Part shown: positions 36,778-45,039 of the stretch, piece by piece | How the letters are laid out: every line of letters begins with the position of its first letter | Numbering within the stretch: position 1 is the first letter of the stretch | Assembly (NCBI RefSeq): GCF_009467795.1 | Contig: NZ_WIAX01000001.1 | Coordinates: forward strand, 124,001-188,000 | Direction of reading: 5' to 3' | Length of the DNA stretch: 64,000 nt | Source: Nesterenkonia halophila | GTDB taxonomy: Bacteria; Actinomycetota; Actinomycetes; Actinomycetales; Micrococcaceae | The notes under the pieces: generated by a model | The model's database searches: none | Seen by the model: the letters and a program-made list of their open reading frames with translations, nothing else | What the model was told of the DNA's origin: nothing | Made by a program: the position numbers and the translations under genes

Positions 36778-36806
36778 TTCACTCGCCATGAGGGTGCTGG
36801 TAGACT
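36778..36806 (+). promoter_or_regulatory. tRNA-Thr promoter
   Basis: -35-like TTCACT (36778-36783) and -10 TAGACT (36801-36806) with 17-bp spacing, 11 bp upstream of the tRNA. Confidence 0.6.
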
Positions 36807-36817
36807 TTCATGCCGTT

Positions 36818-36889
36818 GCCCCAATAGCTCAGCGGTAGAGCGCCATCTTGGTAAGGTGGAGGTCGCGGGATCGATTCCCGCTTGGGGCT
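36818..36889 (+). tRNA. tRNA-Thr (GGT)
   Basis: A 72-nt cloverleaf: acceptor strands GCCCCAA and TTGGGGC pair fully, D-loop AGCGGTAGAG, T-loop ATCGATTC. The anticodon GGT is at 36850-36852. CCA is not encoded. A weak hairpin (GCCCGCGC and GCGCGGGC) follows before tRNA-Met. Confidence 0.96.
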
Positions 36890-36974
36890 CGGAGTGAGAG
36901 CCCGCGCAGCGCAGAGCGTCTCATCCTCCCGAGGATGGGGCGCCACTGCACGGCGCGGGCGCTTCTCATTCTGT

Positions 36975-37048
36975 GGCGGTGTAGCTCAGTTGGTTAGAGC
37001 GCACGACTCATAATCGTGAGGTCGCGGGATCGAGCCCCGCCACCGCTA
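36975..37048 (+). tRNA. tRNA-Met (CAT), elongator type
   Basis: A 74-nt cloverleaf with acceptor strands GGCGGTG and CACCGCT (first pair G-U), T-arm GCGGG/CCCGC and anticodon CAT at 37009-37011. The paired first acceptor position and lack of three G-C pairs in the anticodon stem argue against an initiator tRNA. Confidence 0.95.
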
Positions 37049-37059
37049 CGGGCCCGGAG

Positions 37060-37090
37060 CCCCGGAACCACTCGGTGGTTCCGGGGTTTT
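37060..37090 (+). terminator. terminator of tRNA-Met
   Basis: A 12-bp stem CCCCGGAACCAC with its complement, loop TCG, followed by TTTT: a classical intrinsic terminator. Confidence 0.88.
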
Positions 37091-37126
37091 CTCATGTCCG
37101 GAGCCCGGAGCGAAGGGGGAGTCGCC

Positions 37127-37705
37127 GTGAGCGCCACGATCCGTCGTCTGTCCGTCGACGACGTCGAGGAGGTCACGGCGCTGCTCCGGGAGAACCGCGA
37201 GTTCCTGGCCCCGTGGGAGCCTGCCCGGGAGGACGAGTACTTCCAGCCCGCGACGCAGCTCGAGATCGCGAGGCAGAGCCTCGACGACCACGCACAGGGC
37301 AGGACGTTCCCGGCGGTGATCCTCGACGACGACGCGATCGTCGGGCGGCTGACGCTCAGCGGAATCACCCGAGGGGCCTTCCAATCGGCCGCCATGGGGT
37401 ATTGGGTGAGCGAACGGGCGAACGGGCGCGGGATCGCGACCCGGGCGGTGTCCGCGGCGATCGCCGTCGCCTTCGGCGAGCTGGGGCTGCATCGCCTCCA
37501 GGCGGAGACCGTGTTCGCGAACGCCGCCTCACAGCGCGTGCTCGCGAAGAACGGATTCCGGCCGTACGGAGTGGCGCCGGACTATCTCCGGATCGACGGG
37601 CGCTGGCAGGATCACATCCTCTTCCAGCTGCTGGCGGACGACGACGGTGCCGCACGCGCCGATCCGTCTGCGAGCAGAAGAGGACCCCCGGGCCGGGCGG
37701 CGTGA
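37127..37705 (+). CDS. GNAT N-acetyltransferase, RimJ/RimL type
   Basis: A 192-residue acetyltransferase. It has the typical RimJ/RimL order: TALLRENREFLAPWEP, GYWVSERANGRGIATRAV (acetyl-CoA loop), LGLHRLQAETVFANAASQRVLAKNGF. Substrates in the family are protein N-termini or antibiotics. The GTG start lies 6 nt after GAAGGGGGA; upstream in-frame codons overlap tRNA-Met and its terminator. The C-terminal 20 residues are Arg/Pro-rich and non-conserved in appearance. Confidence 0.85.
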   Translation: MSATIRRLSVDDVEEVTALLRENREFLAPWEPAREDEYFQPATQLEIARQSLDDHAQGRTFPAVILDDDAIVGRLTLSGITRGAFQSAAMGYWVSERANGRGIATRAVSAAIAVAFGELGLHRLQAETVFANAASQRVLAKNGFRPYGVAPDYLRIDGRWQDHILFQLLADDDGAARADPSASRRGPPGRAA

Positions 37706-37858
37706 GGGGGACGCATCAGAAAGCCCGACCCGAGGGTCCTCGGATCACTCGCACCTCGATGAGGTGTCTCCGACACTACGGACCACCTCTGGTGTTGGGC
37801 CTGACGTCGGCTGGACATCTGCTGTGGATCTCGGTTCCTCTGGTCGGAACGGGCTCGG

Positions 37859-37906
37859 ACGGGGTCCCTGAGAGGGACTCCCCGTCACATGCAGCTCGCC
37901 TATCGT
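37859..37906 (+). promoter_or_regulatory. operator-like inverted repeat and -10 box of the MmyB-like regulator gene
   Basis: ACGGGGTCCCT (37859-37869) and AGGGACTCCCCGT (37873-37885) form an imperfect inverted repeat covering the expected -35 region. TATCGT (37901-37906) lies 7 nt before the ATG. The reverse complement of the right half occurs exactly at 40260-40272. Autoregulation is the simplest reading. Confidence 0.55.
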
Positions 37907-37913
37907 GGGCGGC

Positions 37914-38879
37914 ATGGACGATCGAGCGCAGGTGCGCGAATTCCTCATGTCGCGGCGAGCCCGGGTCACTCCGGACCAGGTGGGGCTGCCGCCGGGCACG
38001 AATCGTCGCGTCGACGGACTGCGGCGCAGCGAGGTCGCGACGCTGGCCGGAGTCAGCGTGGAGTACTACACGCGGCTGGAGCGCGGCGCGATCGACGGAG
38101 CCTCTCCGGAGGTGCTGGACAGCATCGCTCGAGCCCTGCTGCTCGGAGACGCGGAACGCGCCCACCTGTTCGACCTCGCCCAGGCCGCCAGTCCCGTCGC
38201 CCGTCCGCCGCGTCGGCGCAGCGCCCGCCGCTGGACTCCGCACCGGGGCCTGCAATGGGCCCTGGACGCGGTCACGGCGGGACCGGCCTTCGTCCGCAAC
38301 GGACGGATGGACCTGTTGGCGGCGAATCCGCTCGCCCAGGCCTTCTACCAACAGGTCTACGACATGCCGGGACGCCCGCCGAACATCGCGCGCTACATCT
38401 TCCTGGACCAGCGGGCCCTCGACTTCCATCCCGAGTGGGACGCCGTCGCCGACGTCACCGTGGCCATCCTGCGCACCGAGGCCGGACGGGACCCGCGCAA
38501 CAAGGAGCTGCATGATCTGATCGGGGAGCTGTCCACGCGCAGCGAGGAGTTCCGCCGGCGCTGGGGCGCGCATGACGTCCGCCATCACGGCAGCGGGGCC
38601 AAACGATTCCGCCACCCGGTCGTCGGCGAGATGACGCTGGCCTACGAAGGACTCGAGATGGCCGCGGAGCCGGGGCTGACCCTGACCATCTACGCGGCCG
38701 AGCCCGCCACGCCCTCCGCGGAGCGCATGCAGCTGCTCGCCTCCTGGGCGGCCAGCGAGCAGGGTGACGACGAACAGGCCGGGCAGTCCGCCGCTCCGGA
38801 ATCGGGCGGGACGCCGCGGCGGGACCAGCGAGGCGGCGACCGCGGCGACGACGCCCCGACGCCGCGGTCACGTCCCTGA
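37914..38879 (+). CDS. XRE-family regulator with MmyB-like ligand-binding domain
   Basis: A 321-residue one-component regulator. The N-terminal helix-turn-helix (about 30-65: GLRRSEVATLAGVSVEYYTRLERGAIDGAS) is followed by the MmyB-like domain (about 105-265: AFVRNGRMDLLAANPLAQA, FLDQRALDFHPEWD, RHHGSGAKRFRHPVVGEMTLAYEGLEM). The tail after residue 275 is low complexity. Such regulators often sit beside oxidoreductase and efflux genes that they control. The ATG is leaderless. The last 12 bp overlap the convergent MFS gene. Confidence 0.9.
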   Translation: MDDRAQVREFLMSRRARVTPDQVGLPPGTNRRVDGLRRSEVATLAGVSVEYYTRLERGAIDGASPEVLDSIARALLLGDAERAHLFDLAQAASPVARPPRRRSARRWTPHRGLQWALDAVTAGPAFVRNGRMDLLAANPLAQAFYQQVYDMPGRPPNIARYIFLDQRALDFHPEWDAVADVTVAILRTEAGRDPRNKELHDLIGELSTRSEEFRRRWGAHDVRHHGSGAKRFRHPVVGEMTLAYEGLEMAAEPGLTLTIYAAEPATPSAERMQLLASWAASEQGDDEQAGQSAAPESGGTPRRDQRGGDRGDDAPTPRSRP

Positions 38880-40139
38880 GGCGGCGCTCCGGCGGTCGGC
38901 TCCGCGGTCGGCTCGGTCGCGGACCAGCAGCAGCCCCAGCGGCAGGAAGTACAGGGCGGCGATGCCGGCGCCGACGACCACCGGGCCGACCGATCCGAGA
39001 GAAGACTCCAGGGAGAAGCCGGCGATCCACGAGCCGAGAGCAGTGCCCACGTTGAACGCCGAAGTCGCCATCGCCGAGGCCAGCGTCGGGGCCCGGTCGG
39101 CGTAGTGGACCGCCTTGCTGATCAGGATCGGGTTCGTCGACATCCCGAACAGCCCCAGCAGCGCGACCAGCAGCACGGTGACCGCCGGCAGGCTGGCGAA
39201 GGCCGCGAGCGCGAGGAGCACCAGCAGCGTCATCGTCGCGGCGGTGAACAGCACCGGCCAGGGGCGCCGGGCTCCGAGGCGGCCGCCCGCCCAGGAGCCG
39301 ACCAGCGCGCCGGCCCCATAGGCCACCAGGACCAGGGGCACGACCGAGGACGGCAGCCCTGCCGCGTCGGTGAGCAGCGGAGCGATGAAGCTGTAGGCCG
39401 CCAGCGAGGAGCCGCAGACGACTGCCGCACCGGCGAGCACCAGCCAGACGCGCACGTCGCGCAGGCTCACCAGCTCGGCCCGCACCGAGGGTCTCGTCGA
39501 CGAGGCCTCGGCGGCGACGTGGCGTCGGATGAGCACTGCGGCCAGCACTGCGACGACGGCGAGTCCCCAGAAGGGCCCGCGCCACCCGATCACCTGACCG
39601 GCGAAGGCCCCGAGCGGGACGCCGAGGACGTTGGCGAGCATGCCGCCGCCCAGGATGATCCCCAGTGCGCGGGAGGACCGCGCCGGCCCGGCGGCGCGGG
39701 CGCCGACGACGGCGGCCACCGCCCAGAAGGCTCCGGTGGCCAGGGCGGTGACGAACCGGGCGCCGAGCAGCAGCGGGAGGCTCGGGCCGACGGCGACGAC
39801 GAGATGCCCGAGGGCGAAGACCAGCAGCGCCAAGGTGAGCGTGTGCCGCCGCTGCAGCCGGAGGGTCAGGACCGCCATCAGCGGGGTGCCGACGATCATC
39901 CCGAGGGCGAAGACGGTGATCATCAGACCCGCGTCGGCCACCGGGACGCCGAGGTCCCGGGCGATCTCCGGCAGCAGCCCGGCGACGAGGAACTCGGTGG
40001 TGCCCATCAGGAAGACTCCGGCGGCGAGCAGGTACGTCACCCGCGGCAGCCGCGACGGCGCGGCCTCGGTCTCCTCGGCGCCGGTCTCGGCAGTCTCCGG
40101 TGCGGTCTCGCGGAGGTTCTCGCGTGCGGTCCTCGACAT
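38868..40139 (-). CDS. MFS transporter, DHA1-type drug/sugar efflux
   Basis: A 423-residue exporter with twelve membrane segments. Family motifs include FLMGTTEFLVAGLLPEIARDLGV at the first segment (characteristic of CmlA/AraJ-like transporters; the whole stretch spans residues 43-65) and ARFVTALATGAFWAV. A Glu/Ala-rich tail of about 30 residues precedes segment 1. GAGGAGAA lies 10 nt before the ATG. It is divergent from the SDR gene, and the region between them carries the same sequence as the regulator promoter. Confidence 0.88.
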   Translation of the reverse strand: MSRTARENLRETAPETAETGAEETEAAPSRLPRVTYLLAAGVFLMGTTEFLVAGLLPEIARDLGVPVADAGLMITVFALGMIVGTPLMAVLTLRLQRRHTLTLALLVFALGHLVVAVGPSLPLLLGARFVTALATGAFWAVAAVVGARAAGPARSSRALGIILGGGMLANVLGVPLGAFAGQVIGWRGPFWGLAVVAVLAAVLIRRHVAAEASSTRPSVRAELVSLRDVRVWLVLAGAAVVCGSSLAAYSFIAPLLTDAAGLPSSVVPLVLVAYGAGALVGSWAGGRLGARRPWPVLFTAATMTLLVLLALAAFASLPAVTVLLVALLGLFGMSTNPILISKAVHYADRAPTLASAMATSAFNVGTALGSWIAGFSLESSLGSVGPVVVGAGIAALYFLPLGLLLVRDRADRGADRRSAASGT

Positions 40140-40259
40140 GGACGACGATTCTCCTCGCTGGGGTCGGGAGGGGACAGGGCGGCGCGACGGGGCCGGAGCC
40201 GGCGAGATCTGCCGGCACGGCCGCCGCCGCAGGATTCATGCGACCACGGCGTCGGGCCG

Positions 40260-40325
40260 ACGGGGAGTCCCTGCCCGTGGGGGTACCGACAGGGACTCCT
40301 CCGGCGGGAGCGGTCGCTCTACGGT
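40260..40325 (+). promoter_or_regulatory. operator-like half-sites and -10 box upstream of the SDR gene
   Basis: ACGGGGAGTCCCT (40260-40272) and AGGGACTCC (40291-40299) are inverted halves 18 bp apart. TACGGT (40320-40325) is the likely -10. AGGGACTCC starts 29 bp upstream of this -10 and 28 bp upstream of the -10 in the regulator promoter, so geometry and sequence both match. Confidence 0.55.
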
Positions 40326-40330
40326 GGATC

Positions 40331-40405
40331 ATGCCGGCGGGGCGGACGTCCTCGGACGCGCTCGCCGCAGCACCTGCCGATCACTGGTGGAAGGAGCCAG
40401 GATGA
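40331..40405 (+). CDS. possible 24-codon leader ORF coupled to the SDR gene
   Basis: The ATG lies 5 nt after TACGGT, so it could be translated leaderless. The frame encodes 24 residues ending DHWWKEPG, and its TGA overlaps the SDR start codon (ATGA). The SDR ribosome site AAGGAG lies within it. It may couple translation or be chance. Confidence 0.3.
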   Translation: MPAGRTSSDALAAAPADHWWKEPG

Positions 40406-41061
40406 CCACGATCGCCATCGTCGGAGCCGGACCGGGCCTGGGCGCCGCCGTCGCCCGCCGCTTCGGCGCAGAGGGCTTCGCCGTCGCCCTCGTCTCCCGC
40501 ACGCAGGAGAACGTCGACCGGCTCGCCCGCGACCTCCAGGACGCGGGGATCCGGGCTCGCGGCTACACGGCCGACGTCCGCGACCGCGACGCCCTCGCGG
40601 GGGCGCTCGAGGCGGCTGAGGCCGACCTCGGACCGGTGGAGGTCTTGCAGTACAGCCCGATCCCGCGCCGCGAGTTCCTCAAGCCCGTCCTCGAGACGTC
40701 TCCCGGAGATCTGGCCGAGGCCGCCGAGTTCTCCATCCTCGGCCTCGTCGTCGTCGTGCAGCAGGTCCTGCCTTCGATGACCGGGCGGGGCCGGGGCACC
40801 ATCCTGCTGGTCAACGGCGGCAGCGCCGCGACGCCCAACCCTGCGGTGGCCGGCACCTCCGTCGCCTTCGCCGGTGAGAGCGCCTACGGCGAGATGCTGC
40901 ACACCACCCTCGCGGTCGACGGCGTCCACGTCGCCCAGCTCGTGGTCCCCGGTGCCATCGGCGGCGGCGACCCGCAGTTCGCGCCCGAGGCGCTCGCCGC
41001 CCGGATCTGGCGCATGCATGTCGAGCCCGGCGGATTCCGCCGCGTGGTCGGAGATGACTGA
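40402..41061 (+). CDS. short-chain dehydrogenase/reductase-like protein
   Basis: A 219-residue Rossmann protein. The N-terminal nucleotide site reads IAIVGAGPGLGAAVARRF and ILLVNGGSAATPNPA gives the usual beta-strand 5 with Ser. Where classical SDRs have YxxxK, this protein reads SAYGEMLHTTL: Tyr is present but the Lys is missing, so ordinary dehydrogenase chemistry is doubtful. It is shorter than the usual 240-260 residues. AAGGAG lies 5 nt before the ATG. A truncated SDR-cupin gene follows. Confidence 0.82.
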   Translation: MTTIAIVGAGPGLGAAVARRFGAEGFAVALVSRTQENVDRLARDLQDAGIRARGYTADVRDRDALAGALEAAEADLGPVEVLQYSPIPRREFLKPVLETSPGDLAEAAEFSILGLVVVVQQVLPSMTGRGRGTILLVNGGSAATPNPAVAGTSVAFAGESAYGEMLHTTLAVDGVHVAQLVVPGAIGGGDPQFAPEALAARIWRMHVEPGGFRRVVGDD

Positions 41062-41133
41062 CCCGGTCAGACAGGCCGGGGCGGGCCGCCATGAGCGGAA
41101 CGCCGGACGCAAGACCACAGCATGAGGAGAGAG

Positions 41134-41600
41134 ATGACCCATCCCCTCTACGACTTCACCGGCAGGACCGCCCTCGTCACCGGCGGCGGTGCCGGCATGG
41201 GCGAGGCCGCCGTCCGCACCTTCGCCGAGGCAGGCGCGAACGTCGCGATCCTCGACCGCGACGCCGTCGCCGCCGCGCCGGCCCCTTCGCGCGTACAGGC
41301 CAGTCTCGTCCACTTCATGCCCGGCTCGCGCACCCATTGGCACAGCCACCCGCTGAGCCAGACGGTCTTCGTCACCGAGGGCGTCGGCCTCTGCCAGCGC
41401 CGCGGCGGACCCGTCGAGGTCATCCGCCCCGGGGCCGCGTCCTCTTCGAAGCCTATGAGGAGCACTGGCACGGCGCGGCCCCCGACCGGCTGATGGTCCA
41501 TCTGGCCATCAACGAGGGCGACGCGGACCACGCCGTCGTCCACTGGGGCGAGGCGGTCACCGACGAGGAGCACCGGGCCGCCCCGCGCGACGCCGGCTGA
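41134..41600 (+). pseudogene. SDR-cupin chimera with a frameshift
   Basis: The first about 47 codons encode an SDR N-terminus (RTALVTGGGAGMGEAAV). At about 41275 the frame passes directly into a cupin: MPGSRTHWHSHPLSQTVFVTEG, with the metal-binding His pair. Near 41435-41445 the frame breaks; the cupin continues in another frame as RVLFEAYEEHWHGAAPDRL to the stop at 41600. The cupin resembles the mandelonitrile-lyase-like group that accompanies SDR and alcohol dehydrogenase genes. A deletion fused two neighbouring genes and a later indel broke the product. A GAGGAGAGAG ribosome site remains. Confidence 0.7.
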
Positions 41601-41697
41601 GCCTCGCCGCGCGAGAGGGCCCCGCCCTCGACAGTACTGCCATCACCGTCATCACCGGCCGCCCCCGGCCGGGAACCCACTGAGAGGAGCTGCGCCC

Positions 41698-42720
41698 ATG
41701 CGCGGAGTCATCATGCACAGCCCCGGGGACGTGCGCGTCGAGGAGCGCGAGGACCCCCGGATCATCGAGCCCACCGACGCGATCGTCACCCTGCGCGCGA
41801 CCTGCATCTGCGGCTCCGACCTCTGGCCCTATCGCGGCGTCGAAGAGGCCGACCACCTGCCGATGGGCCACGAGTACGTCGGCGTCGTCGAGGAGGTCGG
41901 CTCCGCGGTGACCACTGTGGCGCCGGGAGACTTCGTCGTCGGATCCTTCATCATCTCCGACAACACCTGCGAGATCTGCCGCGACGGCTTCCCCTCGAAG
42001 TGCGTCCACGCCCAGATGGTCGCCGGAACCATCGGCACGCAGGCGGAGAAGGCCCGGATCCCGCATGCCGACGGCACGCTGGTCGCCACGCCGGGCGAGC
42101 CGGATCCCGAGCTGATCCCGGCGCTGCTCGCCGCCTCCGACGTGCTGGGCACCGGCTGGTTCGCCGCGGAGGCGGCCCAGGCCGGGCCGGGGCGGACCGT
42201 CGCGGTCGTCGGCGACGGCGCCGTGGGCCTCATGGCGATCCTCGCGGCGCGCGAGCTCGGCGCCGAGCGCATCATCGCGATGTCGCGGCATCCCGAGCGG
42301 CAGAAGCTCGCCCGCCACTACGGCGCCACCGACATCGTCGAGGAGCGCGGCGACGCCGGCGTGGAACGGATCCGCGAGCTCACCGACGGACTCGGAGCCC
42401 ACGGCGTCGTCGAGGCGGTCGGCACCCAGGAGTCGTTCATGCAGGCCGTCGGCGTCACGCGCGGCGGCGGGCACCTCGGGTATGTGGGGGTGAACTTCGA
42501 CGTCCACATCCCGGGCATCCAGCTGTTCTTCGCCGGGATCCATACGCTCGGCGGCCCGGCCCCGGTGCGCCGATTCCTGCCGGACCTCATCGATCGGATC
42601 TGGCGCGGCGAGATCGACCCGGGGAAGGTCTTCGACCTGACCCTGCCCCTGGAGGAGGCCCCCGACGGCTACCGGGCCATGGACGAGCGGCGGGCCACCA
42701 AGGTGCTGCTGACGCTGTGA
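41698..42720 (+). CDS. zinc-dependent alcohol dehydrogenase (MDR family)
   Basis: A 340-residue medium-chain dehydrogenase. Catalytic zinc ligands appear in CICGSDLWPYRG and GHEY; a structural-zinc region reads CEICRDGFPSKC. The NAD(P) site is VAVVGDGAVGLMAILAA. The substrate is unknown. The ATG is preceded by GAGAGGAG. It ends the run of oxidoreductase genes that starts with the SDR, and may belong to the same pathway. Confidence 0.9.
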   Translation: MRGVIMHSPGDVRVEEREDPRIIEPTDAIVTLRATCICGSDLWPYRGVEEADHLPMGHEYVGVVEEVGSAVTTVAPGDFVVGSFIISDNTCEICRDGFPSKCVHAQMVAGTIGTQAEKARIPHADGTLVATPGEPDPELIPALLAASDVLGTGWFAAEAAQAGPGRTVAVVGDGAVGLMAILAARELGAERIIAMSRHPERQKLARHYGATDIVEERGDAGVERIRELTDGLGAHGVVEAVGTQESFMQAVGVTRGGGHLGYVGVNFDVHIPGIQLFFAGIHTLGGPAPVRRFLPDLIDRIWRGEIDPGKVFDLTLPLEEAPDGYRAMDERRATKVLLTL

Positions 42721-42861
42721 AGCCGCCGGGGACGGAGCCGGTCGTCCGTCCGCCGACATGCGCCGCGGACGACCGGCTCGGCGGGATAGTCTGCCGATCA
42801 GGAGTCCGCCCTGCGTCGAGATGGCGGGCCCTCGTCCGCTGACCGACCCTGAGGAGGGACG

Positions 42862-43326
42862 ATGACGTCCACTGCTGATCTCTACGACGAGCACGGAGAG
42901 GACCTGCAGTCGCTGGCGCTGCCGCTGCGCGACTACGGCGGCGCGGCGGCCTTCGCCGGGCCGATCCGCACGGTGAAGTGCTACGAGGACAACGCCCTGC
43001 TCAAACAGATCCTCTCCGAACCGGGCGAGGGCGCGGTCCTCGTCGTCGACGCCGCCGGCTCTCTCGACCGCGCGGTGCTGGGCGACATGATCGCGGGGAT
43101 GGCCGCCGAGAACGGCTGGTCCGGCGTGGTCGTCCACGGCGCGGTCCGCGACGTCGCCGTGCTGCGGACTGTGGATCTCGGGATCAAGGCCCTGGGGTCG
43201 AATCCGCGCAAGTCCACCAAGACCGCCCAGGGCGTCGTCGACGACGTCGTCGACTTCGGGGGCGTGACCTTCCGACCCGGACGACGGCTCGTCGCCGACG
43301 AGGACGGCGTCCTCGTCGAACGCTGA
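42862..43326 (+). CDS. RraA-like protein / HMG aldolase family
   Basis: A 154-residue member of the RraA fold, which includes RNase E inhibitors and 4-hydroxy-4-methyl-2-oxoglutarate aldolases. The aldolase residues are retained in the segment GAVRDVAVLR (Arg and Asp), along with GDMIAGMAAENGWSGVVVHG. In actinobacteria the aldolase reading is at least as likely as the RNase one. GAGGAGG precedes the ATG; TAGTCT (42787-42792) is a candidate -10. Confidence 0.87.
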   Translation: MTSTADLYDEHGEDLQSLALPLRDYGGAAAFAGPIRTVKCYEDNALLKQILSEPGEGAVLVVDAAGSLDRAVLGDMIAGMAAENGWSGVVVHGAVRDVAVLRTVDLGIKALGSNPRKSTKTAQGVVDDVVDFGGVTFRPGRRLVADEDGVLVER

Positions 43327-43418
43327 GCCGGCCGCCGGCGTTCACACCGCCGTGACCTCTCAGGTCTAGGCTGGAGGGCAGCACCGTCCCCGGCATCCGG
43401 CGAGAGAGGACCCACCCG

Positions 43419-44183
43419 ATGAGCCGAGCAGCGCTGGCCGCGATCTCCCACGGCACCTCGGACCCGGCCGGCCAGGCCGTCGTCGCCCGCCTGGCCGCCG
43501 ACGTCGCCGCCGAGGCCGCCCGCCGCGGCCACTCCGAGTTGGTCCGCCTCGGCCACGTCGACGTGCAGGATCCCGACGTCGCCGCCACGCTCGCCGCGCT
43601 GCCCGAGGGGACCCCCGCCGTCGTCGTGCCGGTGCTGCTCTCCGCCGGCTACCACGTCAACGTCGACCTCGCCCGGGAGACCGCCGACGTCGGCCGCGAG
43701 GTCACGATCAGCGGCGCCCTGGGGCCCGACGACCGGCTCGTCGAGCTGCTGGTCGAGCGGCTGGAGGCCGTCGGCGCCGATCCGCGGGCCGACACGATCC
43801 TCCTCGGCGCCGCCGGCTCCTCCGACCCCGCCGCCGTCGACGACTGCCGCGACATGGGCCGCCGGCTCGCCGCGCGGCTGGACGCCGACGTCGAGGTCGC
43901 CTTCCTCTCGGCCGCCGAGCCGCGGGTGCGCGACGCCGTCGCCGCCGCCCGCCGGGAGCGGCCGCAGCGCCGCGTCGTCGTCGCCAGCTACCTGCTCGCG
44001 CCGGGCTACTTCCAGGACCTGCTCGTCTCCGCCGGCGCCGATGTCACCGCCGCGCCGCTGCTTCCCGCGCCCGAAGGCCGGGGCGGAGCTCCGGACTCGC
44101 CGCGGCAGCTGATCGAGGTCATGCTCGACCGGTTCGCCGCGGGCGAGCGGGCGCTCACCGCCCGCGCCGCCGACGGCGTCTGA
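43419..44183 (+). CDS. sirohydrochlorin chelatase (CbiX/SirB-like)
   Basis: A 254-residue type II chelatase with two similar halves. The metal-binding His lies in the N-terminal segment LAAISHGTSDP and a second in LSAGYHVNVDL; the second half has SYLLAPGYFQD. It inserts Co or Fe into sirohydrochlorin for cobalamin or siroheme; the metal cannot be decided here and no other gene of either pathway lies nearby. GAGAGAGGA precedes the ATG and TAGGCT (43367-43372) is a likely -10. Confidence 0.85.
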   Translation: MSRAALAAISHGTSDPAGQAVVARLAADVAAEAARRGHSELVRLGHVDVQDPDVAATLAALPEGTPAVVVPVLLSAGYHVNVDLARETADVGREVTISGALGPDDRLVELLVERLEAVGADPRADTILLGAAGSSDPAAVDDCRDMGRRLAARLDADVEVAFLSAAEPRVRDAVAAARRERPQRRVVVASYLLAPGYFQDLLVSAGADVTAAPLLPAPEGRGGAPDSPRQLIEVMLDRFAAGERALTARAADGV

Positions 44184-44287
44184 GCGGCGTCCGAGCGGCA
44201 CGCGCGCGGCGGCCTGCGGTACCGTGGACTCCGGTCGCGCCGCCGCCGGCGCCCGGCCGTCCGCACCGACGACATCCAGGAGCGTCC

Positions 44288-44581
44288 ATGAGCAGCCCCT
44301 CGCGCCCGCCGGGCTCCGCCCCGGACCCCTGGGCCGGCGGGTCCACCGCCTACCGGGCGACGCTGGTGGCCGGGATGCTGCTGCTCGCCGCCGGCGTGGT
44401 CGCCGCGATCCTGACGGCCTCCGGCGCGGCGGACGCCGTCGCCCCGGCAGCGGTGCTGCTGGGGCTGGGCATCCTGCTGCACCTGATCAGCATCGGCGTG
44501 CGGATGCGCGACGTCCGCGTCGCGCTCGCCGCCGAGCGCACCTCATCGTCGACGCAGAACGCGAAGGACACCGACACGTGA
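44288..44581 (+). CDS. small membrane protein of unknown function
   Basis: A 97-residue protein not recognised. It has a Pro/Ser-rich N-terminus (about 20 residues), two hydrophobic segments (about 25-45 and 52-70) and a charged tail. CCAGGAG lies 5 nt before the ATG. Its TGA overlaps the GTG of the hadA-like gene by 4 bp, so it is the first gene of that operon. Confidence 0.75.
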   Translation: MSSPSRPPGSAPDPWAGGSTAYRATLVAGMLLLAAGVVAAILTASGAADAVAPAAVLLGLGILLHLISIGVRMRDVRVALAAERTSSSTQNAKDTDT

Positions 44582-45039
44582 GCATCAATCCCGCCCTCGA
44601 GGGTCGCGAGTATCCGCCCGCCGAGCCCTTCCAGGTCAGCCGCGAGGCGGTCCGCGAGTTCGCGACCGCCGTGCAGGCCTCCCACCCCGCCCACCACGAC
44701 GTCGACGCCGCCCGCGCGCTGGGCCGCGGCGACCTCGTCGCCCCGCCGACCTTCGCGGTGATCGTCGCCCAGCGCGCCGAGGCCGCCGTCGTCGCCGACG
44801 ACGAGGTCGGCATCGATTTCTCCCGAGTCGTGCACGCCGACGAGCGCTTCACCCACCACAGCCCCATCCTGGCCGGCGACACGCTGCACGCGACCGTCCG
44901 GCTGGAGCGCATCCGCGTGATGGGCGCCGGTGCGATGGTCACCACTGTCGTCGAGGTCGCCGCCGAGGACGGGACCGCGCGCAGCACGGTGACCTCCTCG
45001 CTGCTGGTCCGCGCCGACGACGCTGAGGAGGACGCATGA
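44578..45039 (+). CDS. HadA-like dehydratase subunit (FAS1-like dehydratase domain)
   Basis: A 153-residue hotdog-fold protein resembling the HadA/HadC subunits of (3R)-hydroxyacyl-ACP dehydratase: REAVREFATAVQASHPAHHD, VAPPTFAVIVAQ, and the strand HADERFTHHSPILAGDTL. It lacks the catalytic DxxxxH of the HadB subunit, as expected for this type. The GTG overlaps the upstream stop and the TGA overlaps the HadB-like ATG. Micrococcaceae lack mycolic acids, so a role in ordinary fatty-acid metabolism is likely. Confidence 0.85.
   Translation: MSINPALEGREYPPAEPFQVSREAVREFATAVQASHPAHHDVDAARALGRGDLVAPPTFAVIVAQRAEAAVVADDEVGIDFSRVVHADERFTHHSPILAGDTLHATVRLERIRVMGAGAMVTTVVEVAAEDGTARSTVTSSLLVRADDAEEDA

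Noticed and set aside
36818-43326. Genomic island integrated at the tRNA-Thr/tRNA-Met genes
   Set aside because: The region holds accessory and broken genes, but no integrase and no repeated tRNA 3' end was found, and base composition is like the rest of the window.
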